Assembly: GCA_947444925.1 (NCBI GenBank)
Contig: CANFBW010000008.1
Coordinates: 1-64,000 of the forward strand
Length of the DNA: 64,000 nt
From: Flavobacteriales bacterium
GTDB lineage: Bacteria > Bacteroidota > Bacteroidia > Flavobacteriales_C > GCA-002722245
Direction: 5' to 3'
The notes beneath the pieces were generated by a model. It ran no database searches, was not told where the DNA came from, and was given only the letters and a program-made list of their open reading frames with translations. The first letter of the stretch is position 1; every line of letters starts with the position of its first letter. The translations under genes were made by a program, and so were the position numbers. Below are positions 52,954-61,395 of the stretch, in pieces.

Positions 52954-53622
52954 CTATACGATTCGTTTTTGAAAAAGATACAATAGATAGATATAAAAAA
53001 TATCGAGTCCCAATACGAGCAATCCCAAGGATTGTATGAAGTGCGCAGCTGGATAAAAGAAAAATAAGGAGACGCTAATCAAGCCTGTGCCCAGCATTTT
53101 CGACCAAGCCACAGTTTTTGAATATTGCTTCGCTCCGTTTTGCAGCATTGAAATGGGGTAGAGGATGGAAATAATAAGGTTAAGTATGTAGCCTGAAGTA
53201 GCGCCAATACTAGTGTCGAAGCCTTCTTTTACAAAATAATAATTCAACACGAACCACCCAGTCAAACTGAGAATGCATATGGTTTTGAAGTGTTTTTTTA
53301 GTTCAGGAATTTTGACTTGCTGTGCACCATATTTTAGCACATAATAAAAGATAAAGCAATCTAGTAAAAAGGCAGCTTGGTATTGAATGGCGAAGAGAAT
53401 TCCAGTGTCAGGAAAGTAGATGAACGACCATACAAACTCCCAGGCCAGATTTCCGGCTGCAATGAAAAAAGGCATTTCTACAAATTTTTTCTGCACCATA
53501 GTGCGCACAATGGCAATGTATGCGATCACCCAGAAGACACAGCCAAGGCCATTGAAAATTAGGCCTGTAGTTGAAAAGTCACTAGTGTTGATCCATGCTT
53601 CGGGATAGGTTGTAAGTGCCAT
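52954..53622 (-). CDS. Seven-helix membrane protein resembling PaxB-type terpene cyclases
   Basis: The 222-residue protein has seven predicted membrane helices and no signal peptide. The second helix carries AGNLAWEFVWSFIYFP, close to the NxxWExxxSLIYP motif of the fungal PaxB/Pyr4-type and bacterial DmtA1-type membrane terpene cyclases, including its catalytic-type Glu. The last helix has an Asp in GLLVLGLDIFYIYLLY, where those cyclases have their second acidic residue. Length (220-250) and topology also fit. The similarity is recalled, not computed. It lies 18 bp after a DUF2236/MpaB-like oxygenase gene and 9 bp before a receptor-phosphatase gene. Confidence 0.6.
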   Translation of the reverse strand: MALTTYPEAWINTSDFSTTGLIFNGLGCVFWVIAYIAIVRTMVQKKFVEMPFFIAAGNLAWEFVWSFIYFPDTGILFAIQYQAAFLLDCFIFYYVLKYGAQQVKIPELKKHFKTICILSLTGWFVLNYYFVKEGFDTSIGATSGYILNLIISILYPISMLQNGAKQYSKTVAWSKMLGTGLISVSLFFFYPAAHFIQSLGLLVLGLDIFYIYLLYLFQKRIV

Positions 53623-53640
53623 AGGGGTAGAATATAAAAG

Positions 53641-54882
53641 TTAGTTCAGTTTCCAATTTTCTTTAAGGGAAGGGGGAATATAGAATTCAATTTTATTGTT
53701 TTTTAAATAAAAATGTACGGTTCTTTGCAGCATTTTACTGTTCAGCCATTTTGCAATTTTTGAAAAGAACCATGATGTTTTCTTGAGATCACTGAGGGAG
53801 TCGAATGTTCGTTCCAGGCTCCAAGTGATGATCCTTTTTTTGAGATTGGGTTTTGATTTAATGTCGAGTAGTCTACTAAAATCGGCGCCAACAACCGCAC
53901 TCACATCTCTGGTAAAGCGTTGGATGAAGTATTCGGGCATGTCATTAAAAAATGGAAAAGGCATGATGTGCTGTCCAAAACCCACAATGCTTTTTGCTAG
54001 TATTTTGGCGTCGTTGGATTCTCCGTAATTTCTTTTGATGATGGCAACGCCCAGATCCCAACCGTCTTCGTGGTTGTCAGGAAAAAGATTTTCGTCGAGT
54101 CCGATGAAGTGTCCTACAATTTTCCAGCAATGCATATAGGCGTCTTTTTCTTCGCGGGTCGTTTCAATGCCCAGTATTTCGAGGCCAGAGATCACCAACG
54201 GACCAAATGCCATTAGTGTTCCAGCCATTTCCTCTTGGTTGATTGGTTCACCTAGCAGCGCGCTATCCCACTCCCCCGTAGGTATATTGGGATTTTTAAT
54301 ATAGTAACGAATGGCGGCGTGCATCAAACGCACTTTTTTTACGGTGATAATGCCACGTCCCATAGGCTCGAAGCCGCCGGGGGACATTGCGTTGATGACC
54401 ATTTGTGAGGTTTCCATCAGGCGGCGGGTGATCTTATTAACGTTGTGGCCGTCTTCTTTTAGCCGACCGGTGGCGCAAAGTACTTTTGAGCCGCTGTTTG
54501 ATGTGTAGCAAAGCGGAAGTGAACGGAAATTGAGCATGAAGGCAATTTCAGGACCGTAGAGTGCAAAAAGGTTTTGCGCCGTTTCTATTTTGCTATGGTC
54601 GGCCCAATCTGGTAAGTGTATTTCTTTATTGAAATAGGCTTTTACATTGGGGAGCACTTCTGCATTGTCAATGATGTCGCTATTTTTGGTGAGTTGAGCA
54701 AAGAGTCGATGCACCTCTTCCATGCCATGATTGGCATTGATTTCGGCAATTAGGGTGTCGGCAATAGGGTCACTACGAAAGCTTTGTTCCCGTAAGAAGG
54801 AAGCAGTCCATTTATTTTCCACAAGTTTAGTATTAGGTATTGCTAATATATAAAAACGCGCGTATTTTAAGTGCCAAAGCAT
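53641..54882 (-). CDS. DUF2236 oxygenase (MpaB / latex-clearing-protein family)
   Basis: The 413-residue protein carries the DUF2236 core. It has a central helical block with RRLMETSQMV and the haem-ligand-type His in KVRLMHAAIRYYI, preceded by GRGIITVKK. Further conserved pieces are GEPINQEEMAGTLMAFG and HCWKIVGHFIGLDENLFP. Relatives include the haem-dependent rubber oxygenase Lcp and MpaB, which cleaves the farnesyl chain of a mycophenolic acid precursor. There is no convincing signal peptide. It is the first gene of an operon with a terpene-cyclase-like membrane protein and a receptor phosphatase, so an isoprenoid substrate is plausible. Confidence 0.78.
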   Translation of the reverse strand: MLWHLKYARFYILAIPNTKLVENKWTASFLREQSFRSDPIADTLIAEINANHGMEEVHRLFAQLTKNSDIIDNAEVLPNVKAYFNKEIHLPDWADHSKIETAQNLFALYGPEIAFMLNFRSLPLCYTSNSGSKVLCATGRLKEDGHNVNKITRRLMETSQMVINAMSPGGFEPMGRGIITVKKVRLMHAAIRYYIKNPNIPTGEWDSALLGEPINQEEMAGTLMAFGPLVISGLEILGIETTREEKDAYMHCWKIVGHFIGLDENLFPDNHEDGWDLGVAIIKRNYGESNDAKILAKSIVGFGQHIMPFPFFNDMPEYFIQRFTRDVSAVVGADFSRLLDIKSKPNLKKRIITWSLERTFDSLSDLKKTSWFFSKIAKWLNSKMLQRTVHFYLKNNKIEFYIPPSLKENWKLN

Positions 54883-55152
54883 GCTATTTGTGCGTGTTTA
54901 TTCGCTGAAATCAACTTTGGTGAGGCATTTGTTGATTTCGAATTTGTTTCTGAACGCAGTTGATGGTTTAGCGGCAGCAGAAAACTCACGTGTTGTGTTG
55001 GCGCCAGTTGAACAGCACAATTGCTGTGGCCAAAACATTGTCATCGCGCTGTGAACTAACAAAAGGCAAGGAAAGTACGATGTTGTTAGTTCGATAACTT
55101 ATTAAACGCTGTTTAGTACGGTGTGTGAAAAATAAAAACAAATCTAAAATTA
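54883..55152. other. Non-coding gap between the oxygenase and rpsO genes
   Basis: No gene is supportable here. ACAGCA-CAAT-TGCTGT (55012-55027) is a small perfect inverted repeat of unknown meaning. The rpsO promoter lies at the right end. Confidence 0.4.
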
Positions 55153-55182
55153 TTGCAGAATTAATTCTTTTCCTTATCTTCG
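55153..55182 (+). promoter_or_regulatory. Promoter of rpsO
   Basis: TTG at 55153-55155, a 19-bp spacer and TATCTTCG at 55175-55182, one base from the consensus. The start codon is 25 bp downstream. Confidence 0.6.
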
Positions 55183-55207
55183 CCATCCGTTTTTAAAACA
55201 GAATATT

Positions 55208-55477
55208 ATGATTCTTACAAGTGAAGCAAAGAAAGTTATTTTCAAAAAGTTTGGAAAAAGTGAAAAAGATACTGGTTCTACAGAAGCGCAAGTTGCTGTG
55301 TTTACGCACAGAATTAGCCATTTGACTGACCACCTTAAAGCAAATAGAAAAGATTTCGTTACACAACGATCTTTGCAATTGTTGGTAGGTAAAAGAAAAA
55401 GCTTGTTGACTTACCTTAAAGCAAAAGACATCGAAAGATACCGTGCGGTGATTAAAGCGCTTGAATTAAGAAAGTAG
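55208..55477 (+). CDS. rpsO: 30S ribosomal protein S15
   Basis: An 89-residue primary 16S rRNA-binding protein with the S15 signature (GSTEAQVAVFTHRISHLTDH, LLVGKRKSLLTYLK, ending RYRAVIKALELRK). It is followed by a terminator and then pnp, the rpsO-pnp order conserved across many bacteria. Confidence 0.97.
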   Translation: MILTSEAKKVIFKKFGKSEKDTGSTEAQVAVFTHRISHLTDHLKANRKDFVTQRSLQLLVGKRKSLLTYLKAKDIERYRAVIKALELRK

Positions 55478-55500
55478 TTTTAACCATCCTAAAGAATAGG

Positions 55501-55534
55501 AAAAGGCAATTGGAATTCCAATTGCCTTTTGCCA
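55501..55534 (+). terminator. Terminator between rpsO and pnp (perfect palindrome)
   Basis: AAAAGGCAATTGGAATTCCA continues to ATTGCCTTTT as a 30-bp perfect palindrome, 23 bp after the rpsO stop. It may also serve as an RNA-processing stem, since pnp starts only 57 bp later without an obvious promoter. Confidence 0.8.
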
Positions 55535-55590
55535 TATAATATGGGGTAAACCGCCCCTGTAAGTAGAAATCAAAGAAAGAAAGAAAAATT

Positions 55591-57735
55591 ATGCAAGCAA
55601 TCATTCAAACATTGCAATTGGAAGATGGAAGAACCATCACAATTGAAACAGGAAAATTAGCAAAACAAGCCGATGGGTCGGTTGTAGTGCGCATGGGAAA
55701 CACCATGTTATTAGCTACAGTAGTAGCGAGCAGAGAAGTGAAAGAAGGTCAAGACTTTTTTCCTTTAACGATTGAATACAAAGAAAAATTTTCTGCTGAT
55801 GGTAGAATGCCAGGTGGATTTATAAAAAGAGAAAACCGACCAAATGAATTGGAAATCCTTACTTGTCGTTTGGTTGACCGTGCATTGCGTCCGTTGTTTC
55901 CAGAAGATTATTTATGTGAGTGCCAAGTGATCATTAGTTTGATCTCTTACGAAGAAGGTATTTTGCCTGATGCTTTGGCTTGTTTGGCTGCATCTGCTGC
56001 TTTGGCAGTATCTGATATTCCTTTCAACGGTCCGGTATCTGAAGTAAGAGTAGCTCGTGTTGATGGCAAGTTCATTGTTAATCCAACTGCAACTCAATTG
56101 GAAACTGCCGACATCGATATGATTATCGCTGCAAGCATGGATAACGTGATGATGGTGGAAGGTGAAATGTCGGAAATTTCTGAAGAAGAAATGTTGGAAG
56201 CAATTAATGTTGCGCACGCTGCCATTAAAATTCAATGTCAAGCACAATTAGATTTAGCTTCTAAAATAGCGAAATCTAAAGTAAAAAGAGACTACGCTAA
56301 ACCAGCATCTGACTTAGTGTTGAAAGAAAGAATTACTAAAGCTGCTTACGATAAAGTTTATGCCATCGCTAAAACAGGTTTGGGTAAACACGAAAGATCA
56401 GCTGAGTTCAAAAAAGTATACGAAGAAGTTAAAGCTACTTTCACTGGAGAAGAAATTACTGCTTCAGGAAAATTGATTAAAACGTATTTCCATGATGTTG
56501 AATACGATGCTGTAAGAGCTTTGTTGTTGAACGAACAAATTCGTTTAGATGGTAGAAAACCTGATCAAATTCGCGCTATTTGGAGTGAAGTTGATTATTT
56601 GCCATCTGCACACGGATCTGCAATTTTCACTAGAGGTGAAACTCAATCGTTGACTTCAGTAACATTAGGAACTAAGTTAGACGAACAAAAAATGGATGCA
56701 GTTTCTGTAGCTCGTTCTGAGAAATTTTACTTGCACTATAACTTCCCACCGTTTTCTACAGGAGAAGCTAAAATGTTGAGAGGAACTAGTCGCCGCGAAA
56801 TCGGTCACGGTAACTTGGCACAACGTGCATTGAAACCGGTAATTCCTACTGGCGAAGAAAATCCATATACTATCCGCGTTGTTTCTGATATATTAGAGTC
56901 TAATGGTTCGTCTTCAATGGCAACTGTTTGCGCTGGTACTTTGGCGTTGATGGATGCAGGGATTCAAATTAAAGCACCAGTATCTGGTATCGCTATGGGT
57001 TTGATCGCTGATACAAAATCAGGAAAATTTGAAGTGTTGTCGGATATCTTGGGAGATGAAGATCACTTGGGTGACATGGATTTTAAAGTTACTGGTACAG
57101 CAAAAGGAATCACTGCTTGTCAAATGGACATTAAAGTAGAAGGTTTGTCTTACGAAATTTTGACTAAGGCTTTGCACCAAGCTAAAGTTGGTCGTTTGCA
57201 TATTTTAGGTGAAATGGCAAAAACCATTACCACTCCAAATGCTGAATTGAAAGCACATGCTCCTCGTATGGTGAGCATCTTCATTGAAGCGCAATTCATT
57301 GGAATGATCATCGGGCCTGGTGGTAAACATATTCAGGAGTTGCAAAAAACTTCTGGTACTGTGATCACTATCGAAGAAATCGAGAAAACAAAACAAGGTA
57401 AAGTATCTATCTCTGGATCTAATGCTGATGCCATTCAACAAGTGGTGAGCAAAATCAAAGGAATGACTACTGCTCCTGAAGTTGGCGAAACCTACGACGG
57501 TAAAGTGAAATCAATTTTAGCTTTCGGAGCTGTAGTTGAAATCATGCCTGGTAAAGAAGGTTTGTTGCACATCTCTGAATTTGACCACAGAAGAATTGAA
57601 GACATCAATACTGTTGTTAAAGAAGGTGATATCGTGAAAGTGAAATTGCTTGAAATTGAAGCAAGATCAGGAAAATTGAAGCTTTCTAGAAAAGCCTTGA
57701 TTCCTAAGCCTGAAAGAACAGCTGAAGCGAAATAA
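55591..57735 (+). CDS. pnp: Polyribonucleotide nucleotidyltransferase (PNPase)
   Basis: The 714-residue 3'-5' phosphorolytic exoribonuclease has two RNase PH domains (first with [20 protein letters not shown]; second with [15 protein letters not shown] and [18 protein letters not shown]), then a KH domain ([20 protein letters not shown]) at about 575-630. The S1 domain ([20 protein letters not shown]) ends the protein. It degrades mRNA and sits in the degradosome in many bacteria. It follows rpsO as usual. Confidence 0.97.
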   Translation: MQAIIQTLQLEDGRTITIETGKLAKQADGSVVVRMGNTMLLATVVASREVKEGQDFFPLTIEYKEKFSADGRMPGGFIKRENRPNELEILTCRLVDRALRPLFPEDYLCECQVIISLISYEEGILPDALACLAASAALAVSDIPFNGPVSEVRVARVDGKFIVNPTATQLETADIDMIIAASMDNVMMVEGEMSEISEEEMLEAINVAHAAIKIQCQAQLDLASKIAKSKVKRDYAKPASDLVLKERITKAAYDKVYAIAKTGLGKHERSAEFKKVYEEVKATFTGEEITASGKLIKTYFHDVEYDAVRALLLNEQIRLDGRKPDQIRAIWSEVDYLPSAHGSAIFTRGETQSLTSVTLGTKLDEQKMDAVSVARSEKFYLHYNFPPFSTGEAKMLRGTSRREIGHGNLAQRALKPVIPTGEENPYTIRVVSDILESNGSSSMATVCAGTLALMDAGIQIKAPVSGIAMGLIADTKSGKFEVLSDILGDEDHLGDMDFKVTGTAKGITACQMDIKVEGLSYEILTKALHQAKVGRLHILGEMAKTITTPNAELKAHAPRMVSIFIEAQFIGMIIGPGGKHIQELQKTSGTVITIEEIEKTKQGKVSISGSNADAIQQVVSKIKGMTTAPEVGETYDGKVKSILAFGAVVEIMPGKEGLLHISEFDHRRIEDINTVVKEGDIVKVKLLEIEARSGKLKLSRKALIPKPERTAEAK

Positions 57736-57752
57736 GTAATACTTTTTAGCAC

Positions 57753-57787
57753 AAAAACCCTTTGGATCTTCCAAGGGGTTTTTTGTT
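57753..57787 (+). terminator. Terminator after pnp
   Basis: AAAAACCCTTTGGA and TCCAAGGGGTTTTT pair with one G-T wobble around a short loop and continue into Ts, 18 bp after the pnp stop. Confidence 0.88.
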
Positions 57788-57855
57788 TATATTAAGTTTG
57801 GTAGTGTTTTTTGGCAATAAATTTTATTTACAGCTTGCGTGGTGTACCTTTAACT

Positions 57856-58266
57856 ATGCTTAGAAAAACGATCATCATCACCGCTCTTTCGGGGGCATTT
57901 GCAGTCGTCCTTGGGGCGATGGGTGCGCACGCTGTAAAGAATTTGATTTCAGCCGAAGACCTCGCGGTATACAACAAAGCGGTGCTGTATCAATTTTTGC
58001 ATGCGCCTATGATACTGATGATGGGACTGTTGTCGAAAATTCAATTTCACAAAACGCTGCAATACGCAGTGCGCTGCTTTGTGCTTGGAACAATTTTGTT
58101 TTCAGGCTCACTGTATCTTCTCGCATTTAGAAACACAATAGATTTAGGCGTGTTGGTAAGCATACTCGGTCCTATTACACCCATCGGAGGATTGTTGTTT
58201 ATCGCAGGGTGGATTTCATTGTTGGTATATGGACTTAAACATTCAAAAAATGTCGGAACAATATAA
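57856..58266 (+). CDS. DUF423 small membrane protein (YgdD-like)
   Basis: I use ATG 57856, because the longer frame starts with TTG at 57811 and adds atypical sequence. The 136-residue protein has four membrane helices and the DUF423 hallmark GAFAVVLGAMGAHAVKNLIS near the N-terminus, with GPITPIGGLLFIAGW at the end. The function of this widespread family is unknown. Its 3' end overlaps the start of the carboxypeptidase gene by 17 bp if that gene starts at 58250. Confidence 0.88.
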   Translation: MLRKTIIITALSGAFAVVLGAMGAHAVKNLISAEDLAVYNKAVLYQFLHAPMILMMGLLSKIQFHKTLQYAVRCFVLGTILFSGSLYLLAFRNTIDLGVLVSILGPITPIGGLLFIAGWISLLVYGLKHSKNVGTI

Positions 58267-59740
58267 AGCTTTCAGCGAGCAGTTGAGAAAAATTGGACTC
58301 ATAGGCAGCATTGGCGGACTGCTCGCTTGGGACAACGAAGTATATAAGCCTGAAAAGGCTACTGAAATTAGAGGGGAGCAAACTGCTTTTGTGTCGGGAT
58401 TGGCGCACGAGTATTTTACTGCGCCCGAGTTTGAAAAAATAGTTCTGGCACTATTGAACGACAAATCATTGTCGGAAGAGCAAAGTATCAACGTCCAAAA
58501 AGTACACGAAGATCTCGTTAAACAAAAGAAATTCAGCAAGGCTTTTATTCAAAAGCAATCACTGCTCGTGTCTGAAGCCTTTGCAAAATGGCACACTGCC
58601 AAAACGGAAAATAATTTTTTGCTTTTTGAAAACAGTCTCGAAAAAATTGTTGCCCTCTGCAAAGAAAGCGCCGAGATATTGGGCTATGAAGTGCATCCTT
58701 ACGATGCCTTACTCGATTTGTATGAGCCTGGAATGACTACGCAAAAACTGAAAGTGATTTTTGCGAATGTGAAAGAACAGCTCGTTCCCTACTATAATTC
58801 GTTGTTGGCGAAACAGCAAGTTGATGACGCTTGTTTGCACGGTACTTTTGACCAACAAAAGCAATGGGACATCAGCATCGCGTTGCTGCGCCAAATGGGC
58901 TATGATATGGCTGCCGGACGCCAAGACTATGCGCCACATCCTTTTTCTATCAGTATGCATCCTACAGATGTTCGCGTTACAACCCGCTGCGATGAACACA
59001 ATTTGTCGGAATTAATTTGGAGTGCGATTCACGAAGGCGGACACGCCCTGTACGAGCAAGGTTTAGATGCCGCTTATTTCGGACAGCCCCAATGCAGTGC
59101 TGCCTCACTTGGTATTCACGAGTCGCAATCGCGCCTTTGGGAAAATAATGTGGGCCGAAGTTTAAGTTATTGGAAGGCCAATTATCCTTTGATGCAAAAA
59201 ACTTTTCCTGAAAGTTTTGCTAACGTATCATTGAATGATTTTTACAAAGCCATCAACAAGGTGGAGCCTGGTTTAATTCGCACCAATGCCGATGAAATCT
59301 CTTACCACTTGCACGTGCTGATTCGTTTTGAAATTGAGGTTGCCTTAATGGAAGGTGAAATTTCAGTGAAAGAACTGCCTGCTTATTGGAATTCAAAATA
59401 CAAAGAATACCTTGCTGTAGACGTGCTGTCGGACGCCCTTGGAGTGTTGCAAGATGTGCACTGGTCTCACGGCAGTTTGGGTTACTTTCCAACATATTCT
59501 ATTGGAAGTTTTTACGCTGCACAGTTTTACAGTCACGCTGAAAAAAACATGCCTCAGCTCAGCGAGAAAATTGAAAAAGGCGAAATGAGCGAGCTACTCG
59601 ATTGGCTGCGAACCAACATTCACAGAAAGGGGAGGCTTTACAATTCAGAAGAGATTTGTGCACAAGTCACAGGTGAAAAATTGAATTTTGATTACTTTAT
59701 GAATTATGTAAAAAAGAAGTACGACGGTATCTACGGATAA
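58250..59740 (+). CDS. M32 family metallocarboxypeptidase (Taq-type)
   Basis: The 496-residue cytoplasmic zinc carboxypeptidase (503 if started at 58229) has the active-site HEGGHALYEQG at about residues 260-270. The family signatures HPFSISMHPTDVRVTTR, GIHESQSRLWENNVGR (third ligand Glu) and IRTNADEISYHLHVLIRFE follow. The length fits the family (about 500). It removes C-terminal residues from peptides. It is translationally overlapped with DUF423 upstream. Confidence 0.93.
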   Translation: MSEQYKAFSEQLRKIGLIGSIGGLLAWDNEVYKPEKATEIRGEQTAFVSGLAHEYFTAPEFEKIVLALLNDKSLSEEQSINVQKVHEDLVKQKKFSKAFIQKQSLLVSEAFAKWHTAKTENNFLLFENSLEKIVALCKESAEILGYEVHPYDALLDLYEPGMTTQKLKVIFANVKEQLVPYYNSLLAKQQVDDACLHGTFDQQKQWDISIALLRQMGYDMAAGRQDYAPHPFSISMHPTDVRVTTRCDEHNLSELIWSAIHEGGHALYEQGLDAAYFGQPQCSAASLGIHESQSRLWENNVGRSLSYWKANYPLMQKTFPESFANVSLNDFYKAINKVEPGLIRTNADEISYHLHVLIRFEIEVALMEGEISVKELPAYWNSKYKEYLAVDVLSDALGVLQDVHWSHGSLGYFPTYSIGSFYAAQFYSHAEKNMPQLSEKIEKGEMSELLDWLRTNIHRKGRLYNSEEICAQVTGEKLNFDYFMNYVKKKYDGIYG

Positions 59741-59788
59741 TGACTATTCTTAAGCTGCATATAATCACACTCACTTCAATTGAAAATT

Positions 59789-61369
59789 ATGCTCACTAAA
59801 ACACTTTCGGATTTTGGAATTGCCAAAGCGCAAAGCATTCATTGGAATTTACTTCCAAGCGAATTGATAGAACATACCATTCAGTTGAAACAAGGTGTTT
59901 TTGCAAATACTGGCGCCTTGGTGGTTGATACAGGGAAATTTACGGGGAGGGTGCCTAAAGACCGATATTTTGTGAAAGATGCCATCACCGAAAATAAAAT
60001 TCATTGGGGGCCAGTCAATCAATTTGTAAGCGAAAGCGTGCATGCCAATTTATACAAAAAGGTGGCTAAATATTTTAGTGATAAGGACATTTATGTTCAA
60101 GATTGTGGCGTGTGTGCAGATCCGAAATACAGAATGAAAATTCGTGTGATGACTGAAAATCCATGGAGTGCACTTTTTGCGCACAACATGTTTTTGCGTT
60201 ACAGTAAATCGGAGTTGAAAAATTTCACTCCTGACTGGACTGTGCTTTGTGCCCCCGGTTTTAAAGCCAATCCTGAAATTGATGGCGTTACAAATGAGCA
60301 ATTCATTATTGTTGATTTTACAAAAAAAAATGTGCTTATTGGCGGCACAGGGTACACAGGTGAAATCAAGAAATCTATTTTCACCATGCTCAATTTTATC
60401 TTGCCAGTAGAACATCATGTTTTTCCAATGCACTCTTCGGCGAATATAGGTAACAGTGGGGATGTGGCGGTTTTCTTTGGTTTGTCGGGTACAGGTAAAA
60501 CAACTTTATCGAATGACCCTTACCGCAAGTTGATTGGTGATGATGAGCATGCCTGGACCGACCATTCTGTCTTTAATTTTGAAGGTGGATGCTATGCCAA
60601 AGTGGTTGATATTCGTCCCGATACAGAGCCTTTGATCTATAACGCCATTAAGTTTGGTGCCTTACTTGAAAATGTGAAATTTTTCCCCGGAAAGCGACAA
60701 GTAAACTACCATGATATTTCAATAACCGAGAATACACGTGTAAGCTATCCCATTGATTTTATAACAAATTCAGTGCAGCCATCTTATGGTCCGGCGCCCA
60801 AACACGTTTTCTTGCTGACCTGCGATGCTTTTGGTGTTTTGCCACCAATAGCGCGTTTGAACAAAGCTCAGGCAATGTACCAATTTGTGTCGGGATATAC
60901 GTCAAAAGTACCAGGCACTGAAGACGGTGTAGCTGAACCGCAAGCTACTTTTTCAGCAGGTTACGGAGAACCTTTTTTGCCTTTGCATCCTATTGAGTAC
61001 GCACATTTATTGGGTGAAAAAATGGAACAGCAAAATGTGAAAATATGGTTGGTGAACACGGGCTGGATCGGTGGTGGGTTTGGTGTTGGACACCGCATGC
61101 GCTTAGACCATACGCGCTTGCTGCTGTCATCGGCAATGAATGGTGAATTGGAGCGACAAGAATTTGAAACAGAAAGTATTTTTGGATTGTCAATGCCTAA
61201 AACTTGTCCGGGAATTCCTGAAAATATTTTGAATCCAAAACATACTTGGAAAGACGAGGTGGCCTATGATAGCAGTGCGAAAATGTTAGCAAACAAATTC
61301 AATGTCAATTTTAAAAAGTTTGAAAGTCAGGCCAGTGCAGAAATTGCCGCTGCGGGTCCATTAAAATAA
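59789..61369 (+). CDS. pckA: Phosphoenolpyruvate carboxykinase (ATP)
   Basis: The 526-residue enzyme (start ATG 59789; the TTG at 59780 is less likely) interconverts oxaloacetate and phosphoenolpyruvate with ATP in gluconeogenesis. Key sites are the P-loop GLSGTGKTTLSND, the metal-binding DDEHAW just after it, the PEPCK-specific FPMHSSANIG before it, and the adenine-binding NTGWIGGGFGVG near the C-terminus. It stands alone downstream of M32 with no terminator visible. Confidence 0.96.
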   Translation: MLTKTLSDFGIAKAQSIHWNLLPSELIEHTIQLKQGVFANTGALVVDTGKFTGRVPKDRYFVKDAITENKIHWGPVNQFVSESVHANLYKKVAKYFSDKDIYVQDCGVCADPKYRMKIRVMTENPWSALFAHNMFLRYSKSELKNFTPDWTVLCAPGFKANPEIDGVTNEQFIIVDFTKKNVLIGGTGYTGEIKKSIFTMLNFILPVEHHVFPMHSSANIGNSGDVAVFFGLSGTGKTTLSNDPYRKLIGDDEHAWTDHSVFNFEGGCYAKVVDIRPDTEPLIYNAIKFGALLENVKFFPGKRQVNYHDISITENTRVSYPIDFITNSVQPSYGPAPKHVFLLTCDAFGVLPPIARLNKAQAMYQFVSGYTSKVPGTEDGVAEPQATFSAGYGEPFLPLHPIEYAHLLGEKMEQQNVKIWLVNTGWIGGGFGVGHRMRLDHTRLLLSSAMNGELERQEFETESIFGLSMPKTCPGIPENILNPKHTWKDEVAYDSSAKMLANKFNVNFKKFESQASAEIAAAGPLK

Positions 61370-61395
61370 CACAGTGTCTATTGAAAACTAATAAA

